Shown one piece after another: positions 1 to 8,428 of a stretch of 64,000 nucleotides of DNA. The notes beneath the pieces were generated by a model that saw only the letters and a list, made by a program, of their open reading frames with translations, was not told the DNA's origin and did not search any database. The DNA is from JBOFFC01 sp051648405. GTDB lineage: Bacteria > Planctomycetota > Planctomycetia > Pirellulales > Lacipirellulaceae. The position numbers were made by a program, and so were the translations under genes. The stretch is from contig JBOFFC010000003.1 of the NCBI GenBank assembly GCA_051648405.1, positions 1-64,000 on the forward strand. Direction: 5' to 3'. Numbering within the stretch: the stretch's first letter is position 1; every line of letters starts with the position of its first letter.

Positions 1-49
1 GTCCGGGCGACGCGGCCGCGCGGCGCCCGGGTATTCGAGTCCGCTTGCG

Positions 50-67
50 CCGCCCGACTTCGGGCGG
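50..67. other. Hairpin in the leader of the first Hcp gene
   Basis: CCGCCCG and CGGGCGG form a 7-bp perfect stem around a 4-base loop, 28 bases upstream of the first Hcp start codon. There is no T-tract on either strand, so it may be an mRNA leader structure, part of an upstream terminator or chance in GC-rich DNA. The other bases of 1-94 show no coding sequence. Confidence 0.3.
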
Positions 68-94
68 CGGTTCGATGCACCGCGGTGAACGGCG

Positions 95-694
95 ATGCCC
101 ATCTACGTGAAGCTCGGTTCGATTTCCGGCGACGCCTCGATCCAAACCAAGGGTTACGAGGTGGGCGCCGACGGCAAGGCAAAGTGGTTCATCGCCGAGA
201 GCTTCAATTTCGGCGTCGAACGTGAGATGAAGGAGAGCGGCGACAAGGGGGGGACCGAGGACATCAACATCGGGATCGGTTCGCTCAACGAGTGCTCGGT
301 CTCCAAGAGCATCGACTTCGCGTCGCCGCTGCTCGCCCAGTACGCCGTCAATGGCAACTCGCCGGGCGACGCGGAGATCAACTTCGTCGAGGTCGCCGGT
401 CCGGGCGAGGGGACCGCCAGCGTAGCCTCGGGCCCGCTCTGCTACCTGAAGGTCGTCCTCGGGCGGGTCTTCGTGAAGTCGTGGTCGATCCAAGGGGACG
501 GCGACCAGCGACCGACCGAAGAGGTCGCGTTCTACTACAACAAGATCGCGTTCCAGTACGCGCGCACGCCCGACGGCAAAGAGTTCTCCTACAGCCCGCT
601 GATGTCGTGGAACAACGCCACGAACGAGCTCTGGGACGAGAACAAGATCGCGACCCTCGGCTCGGGGGGATTCAAACAGATGGTGACGGGGTAG
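95..694 (+). CDS. hcp: Hcp-family T6SS tube protein (copy 1)
   Basis: This 199-residue protein resembles the Hcp (TssD) family, whose hexameric rings stack into the inner T6SS tube and are secreted. The start MPIYVKLGSI followed by a strand-rich body is Hcp-like. The central stretch VKSWSIQGDGDQRPTEEV, followed by an aromatic strand and a DGK turn, is closely matched in the neighbouring gene. It is somewhat longer than the usual ~160-170 residues. No signal peptide is present, as expected. It begins a co-directional group with a second Hcp and a sheath-like fusion protein. The ATG at 95 is used; only a weak ribosome site precedes it. Hcp membership comes from pattern recognition, not a search. 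Confidence 0.85.
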   Translation: MPIYVKLGSISGDASIQTKGYEVGADGKAKWFIAESFNFGVEREMKESGDKGGTEDINIGIGSLNECSVSKSIDFASPLLAQYAVNGNSPGDAEINFVEVAGPGEGTASVASGPLCYLKVVLGRVFVKSWSIQGDGDQRPTEEVAFYYNKIAFQYARTPDGKEFSYSPLMSWNNATNELWDENKIATLGSGGFKQMVTG

Positions 695-731
695 GCCGTT
701 CCGTCGCGACCCACGGGAAGACGCGAGTCCG

Positions 732-1418
732 ATGATCCTCATGCGAATCAGCGATGTCGAGGGACTCTACTGCCTCATTAAGGGGGGGCAGGACAAGTAC
801 GGCTACGGGAAAGACAACGCCGGCTGGTTCCCGATCGAACAGGTGAACTTCGGGTTCAACGCCAGTCAGGCGGGCGCCGAGGCGAGCGGGTCGGCCGGCG
901 CAGCCAAGTCAGGCGCGGCGCCCGCACCAGCGCGTGGCGCAGCCCCCGGCGCGACGGCGGGTGGCGCCGCGGCGGGTGGCGAAGAGGCGTTCCAGACGAT
1001 GAGCGTCTCGAAGTCCGTCGATGGCGTGACGACGCTGTTGATGGGCTTCGCCATGGAGGACCGCGCCGCCACCAAGGCCGACAAGAAGAAAGTCCGCAAG
1101 GCCGACATCCACTTCCTGCAGTCGGTGAACCCGTCCGGCTACTCCGAAGGCCAGGGGAGCCGCTTCGTCGTCCCGTCGCTCTTGATCACGCTTCAGAACG
1201 TGCTCATCAAGGGCTGGAGCATCAACGGGAGCGGCGACGACCGCCCTTCGGAGAGCGTCGAGCTGTGGTTCGACAAGGCCGCGATGCGCTACCATTACAC
1301 GCAGGACGGGAAAGTGTGGAAGGGGGGCGAAGTGAAGGGCTGGGACCAGGTGAAGAACGAGCCGTGGATCGTGTCGGAGGGCGAGGCCCCGTACTTCAAG
1401 CAGCCCGACTTGTTCTGA
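732..1418 (+). CDS. hcp: Hcp-family T6SS tube protein (copy 2, with Ala/Gly-rich insertion)
   Basis: This 228-residue paralogue of the preceding Hcp shares SVSKS near the middle and IKGWSINGSGDDRPSESV, an aromatic strand and QDGK in the second half. It differs by a low-complexity Ala/Gly/Pro insertion at about residues 45-90, where Hcp has the loop leading to its extended strand. It lies 37 bases after copy 1. An in-frame ATG at 741 is an equally plausible start. Two different Hcps side by side could make a mixed tube, or one could be a specialised cargo-bearing or tip ring; that is inference. Confidence 0.8.
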   Translation: MILMRISDVEGLYCLIKGGQDKYGYGKDNAGWFPIEQVNFGFNASQAGAEASGSAGAAKSGAAPAPARGAAPGATAGGAAAGGEEAFQTMSVSKSVDGVTTLLMGFAMEDRAATKADKKKVRKADIHFLQSVNPSGYSEGQGSRFVVPSLLITLQNVLIKGWSINGSGDDRPSESVELWFDKAAMRYHYTQDGKVWKGGEVKGWDQVKNEPWIVSEGEAPYFKQPDLF

Positions 1419-1439
1419 CCCCAAAGGGCCCCCGAAGCA

Positions 1440-3284
1440 ATGCGGTACGAAATCGGGTTCGGAGCACTGTCGAAGGCGCCGCCGGCACGGCGCGTTGGCG
1501 ACGTGTTCACGCTGGTGCTGCTCGGCGACTTCTCGGCACGCGCCAACCGCGGCCTCCTCGACGGCGGCGACGCCATCGCCGCGCGCAAGCCTCGTCGCAT
1601 CGACGTAGACAACCTGGACGACGTGCTCCGGGCCTTCGCGCCGAAGCTGCGGCTGCCGATCGGCGCCGTCGATCAGGGGGTCGAGCTCGAGTTCGCGTCG
1701 CTCGATGACTTCCACCCCGACGAGTTGTACGACAAGGTCGAGGTGTTCGCCGAGCTGGCTTCGCTGCGGCGGAGACTCAAGTCGTCATCGACGTTCGCCG
1801 CGGCGGCGGCCGAGGTGCAAAGCTGGGGGGTCGATCCTTCGAGCGCCCCCGCGCCAAGGCCGAAGCCCCGCGGCGCCGCGGTCCCCGGCGGCAAGCTGAG
1901 CGACTTCGCGCGACTCCTCGACAAGCCGAGCTCGGCGCCGCGCGAGGTAGACGTCCAAGAGCTGATTCAACGGGTCGTGGCCCCGTTCGTCATGGCGGCG
2001 GACGACGCGAACCAATCGGCCCTCGTCGCGGCCGTCGATGCGGCGCTCTCGGCGACGATGCGCAGCCTGATGCACCACCCCGACTTCCAGGCCCTCGAGG
2101 GACTTTGGCGCAGCGTCGATCTGGTGGTCCGGCAGCTCGAGACCGACGCCACGTTGCAGGTCGTCCTCTACGACCTGACCGCTGAGGAGCTGGCGGCCGA
2201 CCTCGCTTCGGCGGCAAAGCTCGACGAGAGCGGCGTGTACCGGTGGCTCGTCGAGCAGCCGGCGCTCGACCTGCGGACGGCGCCCCCGTCGGTCATCGTC
2301 GCCAACTACCAATTCGAGCGGACGCCGCCGCACGCCGAGCTGCTCGGCCGGTTCGCGAAGGTCGCCGCCGCCGCGGGGGCGCCCGCCCTCGCCGCAATCG
2401 GCGTCGATGCGCTGCAGAAGAAGAAGCCCGACGAAGAGCACCCGCTCGTCACCGAGTCGTGGGGCATGCTCGCCGAGTTGCCGCACGCACGCTACCTCGG
2501 ACTCGCCGTCCCGCGGTTCATGCTGCGCTGGCCGTACGGCGCTAAGACCGATTCCATCGACAAGTTCGCCTTCGAGGAGTTCACCCCGCACTTCGGCCTG
2601 AAGGGCTTCCTGTGGGGCAACAGCGCCGTGGTCGCCGGGCTGGCGCTCGCGAAATCCTTCGCGCAGGAGGGGATGTCGGCGATGCAGCCGGGTTCGGTGA
2701 CGGCCCAGGGTGACCTGCCGCTCTACTTCTACACGGACTCCGACGGGGACCAAGTGGCGTTGCCCTGCACCGAGCGGCTCGTCTCCGAATCCGCGGCGGC
2801 GCACGCCTCGTCGCAAGGCTTCATGCCGATCGTCTGGCCGCGCGGCCGCAACGAGGTGCGCGTCGGCGGGTTCGGCGCCGTCGGCGGGGGGCTGATCGCG
2901 GGCCCCTGGGCGCCGGTCGAGGTCCCCTTGGACGCGCCCCCCCCAGCACCCGCGGCTCGGCCCGCCCCCCCGGCGGTCGCGCCTGCGCCGAGCGTTCAAC
3001 CCCCCGTTGTCCGGTCCGACGAGCCGGCCGACGACGACACCAGCGAAGACGATGAGGTCTACGACGGCGGGGACGCGGCGGGCGTCGTAGCCGCGACCGA
3101 CGTCCATGTACCGCCAGCCGTTGACGCCCAAGCGCCAGCCGTCGCCCCCCCCGCGGCGGCGGCGCCAGAGGACGACCTCGACGCGTTGCTCGCGAGCCTT
3201 GAGGCGGGGGGTGAGATCGACAACGAGGCCGAGCCGTCGATCGAGATCGACCCCGACCTCGCCGCGTTGCTCGCAGAGCTGTAG
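1440..3284 (+). CDS. TssB-TssC-like fusion protein lacking the TssC C-terminal domain
   Basis: In this 614-residue protein, residues ~1-115 resemble TssB/VipA: a strand-rich start, the IDVDNLDDVLRAFAPKLRLP stretch equivalent to the IDVDNFDDRLKAMKPRVAFP stretch in the TssB at 23770, and FASLDDFHPDELYDKVE. Residues ~160-500 resemble TssC/VipB, with HHPDFQALEGLWR, RYLGLAVPRFMLRWPYGAKT and GFMPIVWPRG aligning with this locus's own TssC. The C-terminal ~120 residues of TssC (the part beginning near FATCRFAHYLKCM) are absent, replaced by a Pro/Ala/Asp-rich tail with two LDALL-like motifs. It sits 21 bases after the second hcp, so it is probably co-transcribed. It may act as a cap, adaptor or regulator of the sheath rather than a bulk subunit (inference). 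Confidence 0.75.
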   Translation: MRYEIGFGALSKAPPARRVGDVFTLVLLGDFSARANRGLLDGGDAIAARKPRRIDVDNLDDVLRAFAPKLRLPIGAVDQGVELEFASLDDFHPDELYDKVEVFAELASLRRRLKSSSTFAAAAAEVQSWGVDPSSAPAPRPKPRGAAVPGGKLSDFARLLDKPSSAPREVDVQELIQRVVAPFVMAADDANQSALVAAVDAALSATMRSLMHHPDFQALEGLWRSVDLVVRQLETDATLQVVLYDLTAEELAADLASAAKLDESGVYRWLVEQPALDLRTAPPSVIVANYQFERTPPHAELLGRFAKVAAAAGAPALAAIGVDALQKKKPDEEHPLVTESWGMLAELPHARYLGLAVPRFMLRWPYGAKTDSIDKFAFEEFTPHFGLKGFLWGNSAVVAGLALAKSFAQEGMSAMQPGSVTAQGDLPLYFYTDSDGDQVALPCTERLVSESAAAHASSQGFMPIVWPRGRNEVRVGGFGAVGGGLIAGPWAPVEVPLDAPPPAPAARPAPPAVAPAPSVQPPVVRSDEPADDDTSEDDEVYDGGDAAGVVAATDVHVPPAVDAQAPAVAPPAAAAPEDDLDALLASLEAGGEIDNEAEPSIEIDPDLAALLAEL

Positions 3285-3289
3285 CGAAC

Positions 3290-6200
3290 TCAGCGCGGGT
3301 TCGCCGTCGGCCAGACGAGCGCCTGCCCGTCGAAGCCGGTCGTCATCGCGTAGGGCCCTTCGGGCGAGTTCGCGACAGTGACCGACGTCACTTCGTCGGA
3401 GTGCCCTTCGAGAGTGAGCAGCTCGCGGCCGGTCGCGTCGTCCCCCTTGCCGTCCACCACGCTCGCCAGGTCCCACAGCTTGGTCGTGAAGTCGCGGCTG
3501 GTCGTGAACAACCGGGACCCGTCGTCGGTGATCGCTAGCGAGGTGATCTCCGACGAGTGCCCCGCCAGCGGCGGCCCAACAGCCGCGAGGGTCTGCGCGT
3601 TGTAGACGCGGGCCTCGGCGCCGCCGGCGACCACCAACCAGCGCCCGTCGGAGGAAGCAGCGAGGCGACTGCCGGCCGCGCCGTCGCCGATCGGGCGGCT
3701 CGTGTCGGGGGCGCTCCAGACCCGCGCGCCGCCGGCGCCGACGGTCACGACGCGAGGCGCCTTGCCGTCGGCCGACGGGAGGAATCGGGCGTGGGCGAGC
3801 GCCTGCCGGTCCGCCCCGTCGGGCGAGTAGGTCGCCTCGACCCGCCACGCTCCCTGTTCCCCCGACCACAGCCGGGCGACACCGTCGGCGCCGGCCGTCA
3901 GCAGGCGACCCCCGTCTCCCGCCGCAAACTCGACGGATTCCACGGCGCCGCGATGAGCGTCCGTGACGGTTTCTTCGGCGGTCCAGGCGCCGCGGTGCTC
4001 GCTGTACCGCCAGAATTTCAGCAGGCCCCCAGCGCCGGCCGCGGCCAGTCGTTCCCCCTTCGGCGAGAACGCGATGCTCCGGACGGCCGACTGAGGGCGG
4101 TACGCGATCGAGGCAGCGGCCGAGTAGAGGCGGGCGCCACGACCTCCCACGGTCAGGATCGCCGGCGTCGGACCCGGGGCAAACACCGCCGCGGAGAGGT
4201 CCCGCAAGCCCCGCCGAGAGACCAAGCGATACGGCGAAGGCGCCGCGTTCCATTGCCACTTGGCGACGCGGTAGGTGGACGTCCCGCGGTCGTAGACCGT
4301 GAGCAGCGCTTCGTCGAGAGTCGCGTGGACGTCGATTGACCGCACCAGGGGTTCGTCGTCGAGTCCCGCGGCGACTTCCGTCCGATTGACCGTCGCAAGT
4401 GGCTTCTCCGATTGATCGACGTCCCACAGCCGTAGGGTCGTGTCGTCCGCGGGGCCCGCGGCGGTGACGATCCGCCCCCCGTCGTCCGACGCCGCGATCG
4501 CGAGGACGCGGTCGGCGTGGCGGAACGTAGCGATGCTGCGGAGCGACGCCCCTTGGAGCGACCAGCGGGTCGCGACGCCGTCGGCCCCCGCGGTGACGAC
4601 CTCGTCGGCGCTCAGGAAGACGATCCCCGACACCTTCCCTTCGTGCCCCCCAACGCGTTCCGCTCGCCCCGCTTTGGGATCGGCGAGGTACAGGGCGCCC
4701 CACTGGTCGCCCACGAGCAACGCCCGGCTGTCGCTAGCGAACGCCATCGCGGTCGCTTCGGGTCGCTCGACGGCCGAGCGCAGGTCGGCCTCGGGCGTCG
4801 GGATCGAAGCCAACAGCGTGCCGGTGTCGGCGTCCCAGACGCGGGCGAGCACGTCGCCGTCGGCGCCGGTGGCGATCATGCCGCCGTCGGTCGAGACCGT
4901 CGCCACGCCGCGCCAGCCGGCGCCCTTTGCCACGTTCCAGCCCCCCATCCGCGTGAGCTCCGACCCCTTGGCGACGTCCCAGACGAGCGCCGTGTTGTCC
5001 CCCCCCGCCGTCAGGAGTCGTCGTCCATCGGGGAAGTAGGCCGCCGTCGTCGCCTGCCAAGTGTGCCCCTCGGCGAGCTCTTGGGGGCGAGGGTTCGCCG
5101 GGTCCTTCATGTCCCATACGGTGACCGCGCCGCTCGCCGACGCGGTGGCGACCCATCGGCCATCGGCCGAGGCGGCTCCGCAAGTCAGGCCGGCGTCGCC
5201 AACACCCGCTTTCGATTCGCTGCGGAGCGCCAGCGGGAAGCTGTACCTGCGCCAGTCCCACAGCCGCACGCGGCGGTCGTACCCGCAGCTGAGGACGCGG
5301 TCTCCCACGGAAGCGCAGCTCCGCACCCAGCCGCCGTGACCGCGTAGCGTGCGCGCGAGGGCGGCGTCGCCGACGCCCCCGGTTAAGTCCCACACGCGCA
5401 CCGTGTTGTCGTTGCCCGAGCTGAACAGGGTCGCTCCGTCGGCAGCGAACGAAAGCGAACGGACCGCCGCGTCGTGCTCCCCCAACAGGCGCACGTTGGG
5501 GTCGGAGAACGCGACTTCGGTCTGCGCCAGCCGATCGCGGAGTCGCTTGGCGGTTTCCGTCACCGTTCCCGCGGCCGCCGGGTCGAAGCGGTTGGCGAGC
5601 AGGCGACGATCAGCGCCCCCCGAGATCACGGTCTCGCCGTCGGGCGCAAAGGCGACCGCGTAGACGGCCCCGTCGTGCCCCTCGAAACGCCGCGCTTCGA
5701 CGCGAGCTCCCTCGGCGGCCGACGGGGGAGCAGTCCGCCAGACGCGGACGGCGCCGTCTTCCCCGGCGGTGGCGATCCACTGGCCGTCGCGGGAGAAGTC
5801 GACCGACCAGATCGCGTTCTCCTGGGGCGTGGCGACGAAATCGTCGGAAGTCGCCTCGCTGGCGAGACCGCTAAGTCGCACAACGCCGTCGGCCGACGCG
5901 CTCGCCAGGGTGGTCCCGTCCGGCGAAACGCGGAGCGAGAGGACCGGCGCCTCGTGAACGGCGACCTGGCGTTGGGGCGCGTCTCCGTCGCGCGCCGGGG
6001 TGCGCCACGACTTGACCGCGTGCGCGCCCCCCTCCTCGCGCCCGCCCACGACGAGCGAGCCGTCGTCGGCGAAGGCCATCGCGCTGACGCCCGCGCCGTA
6101 CTTCAGGCGCACCGGTTGCTCGCCCCGGTCGCGGCGCCACAGGTAGACGTCGCCGTCCACGGTCCCCGCGGCTAGCAGCGAGCCGTCGGGGCTCGCGGCG

Positions 6201-8365
6201 GTCGCTTCCACGCGGCTCCCGAGCGGCTGCCCGCCGTTGTCGAAGCTCTCGACCGGCCGGTCGGCGAGCGCCTTGAGGTGCCCCCACTCCCAGCCGCGCA
6301 GCTCGCGTTTGTCCTCGCTCGCGGCTTGGCTCGCGAGCACCGCGCGGGCGCGGTCGAAGGCGTTGCGTTGCAGCTCTTCCGAGGCGACGCCGATCTCGAA
6401 GGCGTACGACGACCGCTCGGCTTCGCGCTCGGCGGCGACGGCCTTCTTTCGCGCGATAACCGCGGCCATGCGAGCCGTGTCGGCGATCTTGCGCTGGTCC
6501 TCCGCGGTGACGCGAGCGGCGTCAGCCTTCATGCGCTCGTCCTCTGCGGTGACGCGGGCCGCGTCGGCCTTCATGCGCTCGTCTTCGGCGGTGACGCGGG
6601 CCGCGTCGGCCTTCATGCGCTCGTCTTCGGCGGTGACACGGGCGGCGTCGGCCTTCATGCGCTCGTCGTCTGCGGTGACGCGGGCGGCTTCCGCTTCTTC
6701 GCGCTGGGCGATCTCGTTCTGCCGGGCCTCGTTCAAGAAGTAGGTGAACCCGAGCGTGCCGACGACGATGAGCGCGGCGGCCGACTTGAGCAACAACGAC
6801 AGGCTATCGGTCCAGCGCTGAGCGCGGCGGAGCTTCTTGCGGAGCGGGCGTTGCTCGGGGTTCGATTCCTCGAGCAGCGCCACGCCGCGTCGGTACGCCC
6901 CCTCTTGGTAGGCGTACTCGGCGTACGCCAGCAGCGTCTCGTCGAGGCGCTTGCGGGCGAATCGGTTTCCCGGCCAGATCTGCAGCGCCTCGTCGAACGC
7001 GAACCGGGCGCGGTCGAAGTCGTCGAACCGGCTCCCCTCGGCGCCCTTCGAGTGGCCGTTCGCGCGGGCCTTGGTCAGCAACGCTTCGCCGCGGTCGGAG
7101 AGGGCGATGCTCTCGGCGTGCGCGAAGTACGCGCGGATCGCGTCTTGCAGCTCGCCGACCGACTGGTAACGGTCCGACACCTCGGTCGCCAGCGCCTTGT
7201 ACGCGATATCGACCAGCTCGCTGCGAGCGCCGATCGGGCGGATGTCGTTGCGCGCCGCAATCATCAGCGCTTCGTTGATCAACTCGATCTTGCTGTCGCT
7301 CTCGGTCGGTGGCGGGTGCGGCGGCAGCCCGGTCAGCAGCTCGTAGAGGATCGCCCCGAGCAGGTAGACGTCCGTGACGGGGCCGATCTCCCCCACCGAG
7401 CCGGTTGCCATCTCGGGCGCCATGTAGGCGGGAGTCCCCGCCGGGCTGAGCTTGGCGTCCTTCGGCGACTTGTCGCGATCCCCCAGTTGCAGCGCAATCC
7501 CCCAGTCCATCACCGAGACTTCGCCGTACTGACCCACCATGATGTTGTGCGGCTTGATGTCGCGGTGGATCACCCGGCGGTCGTGCGCGAAGCGGATCGC
7601 GTCGCAGACCTTCATCAGGATCTCGAGGTTCTGCTGCAAGTCACGCTTGCCGTCCGCCAGCAGTTCGTTCCAGGGCCGCCCCTCGACGCGCTTCATCGCG
7701 TAGAAGAGCTGCCCCTTCTCGTCCTCGGCGAGGTCGTAGATCGGGACGATATTGGGGTGATCGAGCTTGCCGGTGACGACCACCTCGGAGACGAACTGCT
7801 GACGTCCGAGCTCGGTCTCGGCGGCGCGGTCCTTGGGGGTCTTCAGCGCGACCTCGCGGTCGAGCGACTTCTGCCGGGCTCGCCAGACCGAGCCCATCGC
7901 CCCCTCGCCGATCACCTCGATGAGCTCGTAGTCCTTGGGTCCCGGCTTGGTGACGGGGCCGATCGACCGCCGGACGATGTTCAGCGTCGCGTGGTCGGCG
8001 ACCCCCGAACGCTCCCCTTTGATCGTCGCCGCCAAGTCGCGCCCCGGAGGTTTCGACTGCTTCCACGCGGCAGCGACGCGGCGTGCGAACTCGGGGGACA
8101 GCTCGCGAGGCTTGATGAGCTTCTCGCCCGACACCGTGCTGTCGCTGAGTACGGCTGAGCCCTCGGCGAACTCGATGGTCTGCGACTCGGCCAGCCCAAG
8201 CGGGGCGGGGCGCAGCGTCCGGGAGTCGGGCGACGCGCCGTTGGCTTCGTCGGGCTCGGGGAGCTCGAGATCCACCTCGGGGAGTGCAAACTTGCAGGCC
8301 GGGCAGAGGCCGATCCGCTCGTCGTCGGGCGAAGCCGGGGCGCCGCAGTTCGGGCAGTTGGCCAT
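3290..8365 (-). CDS. Membrane-anchored Ser/Thr protein kinase with WD40 propeller(s)
   Basis: A 1,691-residue kinase. Residues 4-24 carry CPNCG and CPACK, a zinc-ribbon pair. The kinase domain (about 146-415) has the glycine loop GEGAMGSV (153-160), VALK (Lys175), the catalytic loop HRDIKPHN (267-274), DWG in place of DFG (287-289) and APE (316-318). A single membrane helix lies at about 521-543. A 15-residue exact repeat (about 562-625) forms a charged helical stalk, and RGWEWGHLKAL (690-700) introduces many WD40-like repeats to the C-terminus. This architecture is frequent in planctomycetes. It is convergent with the Hcp/sheath operon, ending 6 bases from it. T6SS in other bacteria can be controlled by Ser/Thr phosphorylation, but a role here is inferred from position only; no Fha or PP2C partner is visible. 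Confidence 0.9.
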   Translation of the reverse strand: MANCPNCGAPASPDDERIGLCPACKFALPEVDLELPEPDEANGASPDSRTLRPAPLGLAESQTIEFAEGSAVLSDSTVSGEKLIKPRELSPEFARRVAAAWKQSKPPGRDLAATIKGERSGVADHATLNIVRRSIGPVTKPGPKDYELIEVIGEGAMGSVWRARQKSLDREVALKTPKDRAAETELGRQQFVSEVVVTGKLDHPNIVPIYDLAEDEKGQLFYAMKRVEGRPWNELLADGKRDLQQNLEILMKVCDAIRFAHDRRVIHRDIKPHNIMVGQYGEVSVMDWGIALQLGDRDKSPKDAKLSPAGTPAYMAPEMATGSVGEIGPVTDVYLLGAILYELLTGLPPHPPPTESDSKIELINEALMIAARNDIRPIGARSELVDIAYKALATEVSDRYQSVGELQDAIRAYFAHAESIALSDRGEALLTKARANGHSKGAEGSRFDDFDRARFAFDEALQIWPGNRFARKRLDETLLAYAEYAYQEGAYRRGVALLEESNPEQRPLRKKLRRAQRWTDSLSLLLKSAAALIVVGTLGFTYFLNEARQNEIAQREEAEAARVTADDERMKADAARVTAEDERMKADAARVTAEDERMKADAARVTAEDERMKADAARVTAEDQRKIADTARMAAVIARKKAVAAEREAERSSYAFEIGVASEELQRNAFDRARAVLASQAASEDKRELRGWEWGHLKALADRPVESFDNGGQPLGSRVEATAASPDGSLLAAGTVDGDVYLWRRDRGEQPVRLKYGAGVSAMAFADDGSLVVGGREEGGAHAVKSWRTPARDGDAPQRQVAVHEAPVLSLRVSPDGTTLASASADGVVRLSGLASEATSDDFVATPQENAIWSVDFSRDGQWIATAGEDGAVRVWRTAPPSAAEGARVEARRFEGHDGAVYAVAFAPDGETVISGGADRRLLANRFDPAAAGTVTETAKRLRDRLAQTEVAFSDPNVRLLGEHDAAVRSLSFAADGATLFSSGNDNTVRVWDLTGGVGDAALARTLRGHGGWVRSCASVGDRVLSCGYDRRVRLWDWRRYSFPLALRSESKAGVGDAGLTCGAASADGRWVATASASGAVTVWDMKDPANPRPQELAEGHTWQATTAAYFPDGRRLLTAGGDNTALVWDVAKGSELTRMGGWNVAKGAGWRGVATVSTDGGMIATGADGDVLARVWDADTGTLLASIPTPEADLRSAVERPEATAMAFASDSRALLVGDQWGALYLADPKAGRAERVGGHEGKVSGIVFLSADEVVTAGADGVATRWSLQGASLRSIATFRHADRVLAIAASDDGGRIVTAAGPADDTTLRLWDVDQSEKPLATVNRTEVAAGLDDEPLVRSIDVHATLDEALLTVYDRGTSTYRVAKWQWNAAPSPYRLVSRRGLRDLSAAVFAPGPTPAILTVGGRGARLYSAAASIAYRPQSAVRSIAFSPKGERLAAAGAGGLLKFWRYSEHRGAWTAEETVTDAHRGAVESVEFAAGDGGRLLTAGADGVARLWSGEQGAWRVEATYSPDGADRQALAHARFLPSADGKAPRVVTVGAGGARVWSAPDTSRPIGDGAAGSRLAASSDGRWLVVAGGAEARVYNAQTLAAVGPPLAGHSSEITSLAITDDGSRLFTTSRDFTTKLWDLASVVDGKGDDATGRELLTLEGHSDEVTSVTVANSPEGPYAMTTGFDGQALVWPTANPR
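6491..6682 (-). repeat. 45-bp tandem repeat inside the kinase gene
   Basis: About four near-identical 45-bp units encode the 15-residue repeat DERMKADAARVTAED in the stalk between the membrane helix and the WD40 region. The bases are almost identical between units, so the array is probably young or kept uniform by recombination, and copy number may vary between strains. Confidence 0.85.
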
Positions 8366-8428
8366 GGGTGTCTCGGCTCGTGCGGGGGGCGGAAGCGTGC
8401 GGTTGGGAAACGCGTTCGCGGTGTGTCG

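Noticed and set aside
1785..4703. A ~970-codon minus-strand open frame across the sheath-fusion gene and kinase end
   Set aside because: Arg-rich, no recognisable domain; it overlaps two well-supported genes on opposite strands.
6491..6682. Possible CRISPR array because of evenly spaced 45-bp repeats
   Set aside because: The units are continuous coding repeats without spacers and keep the reading frame of the kinase.
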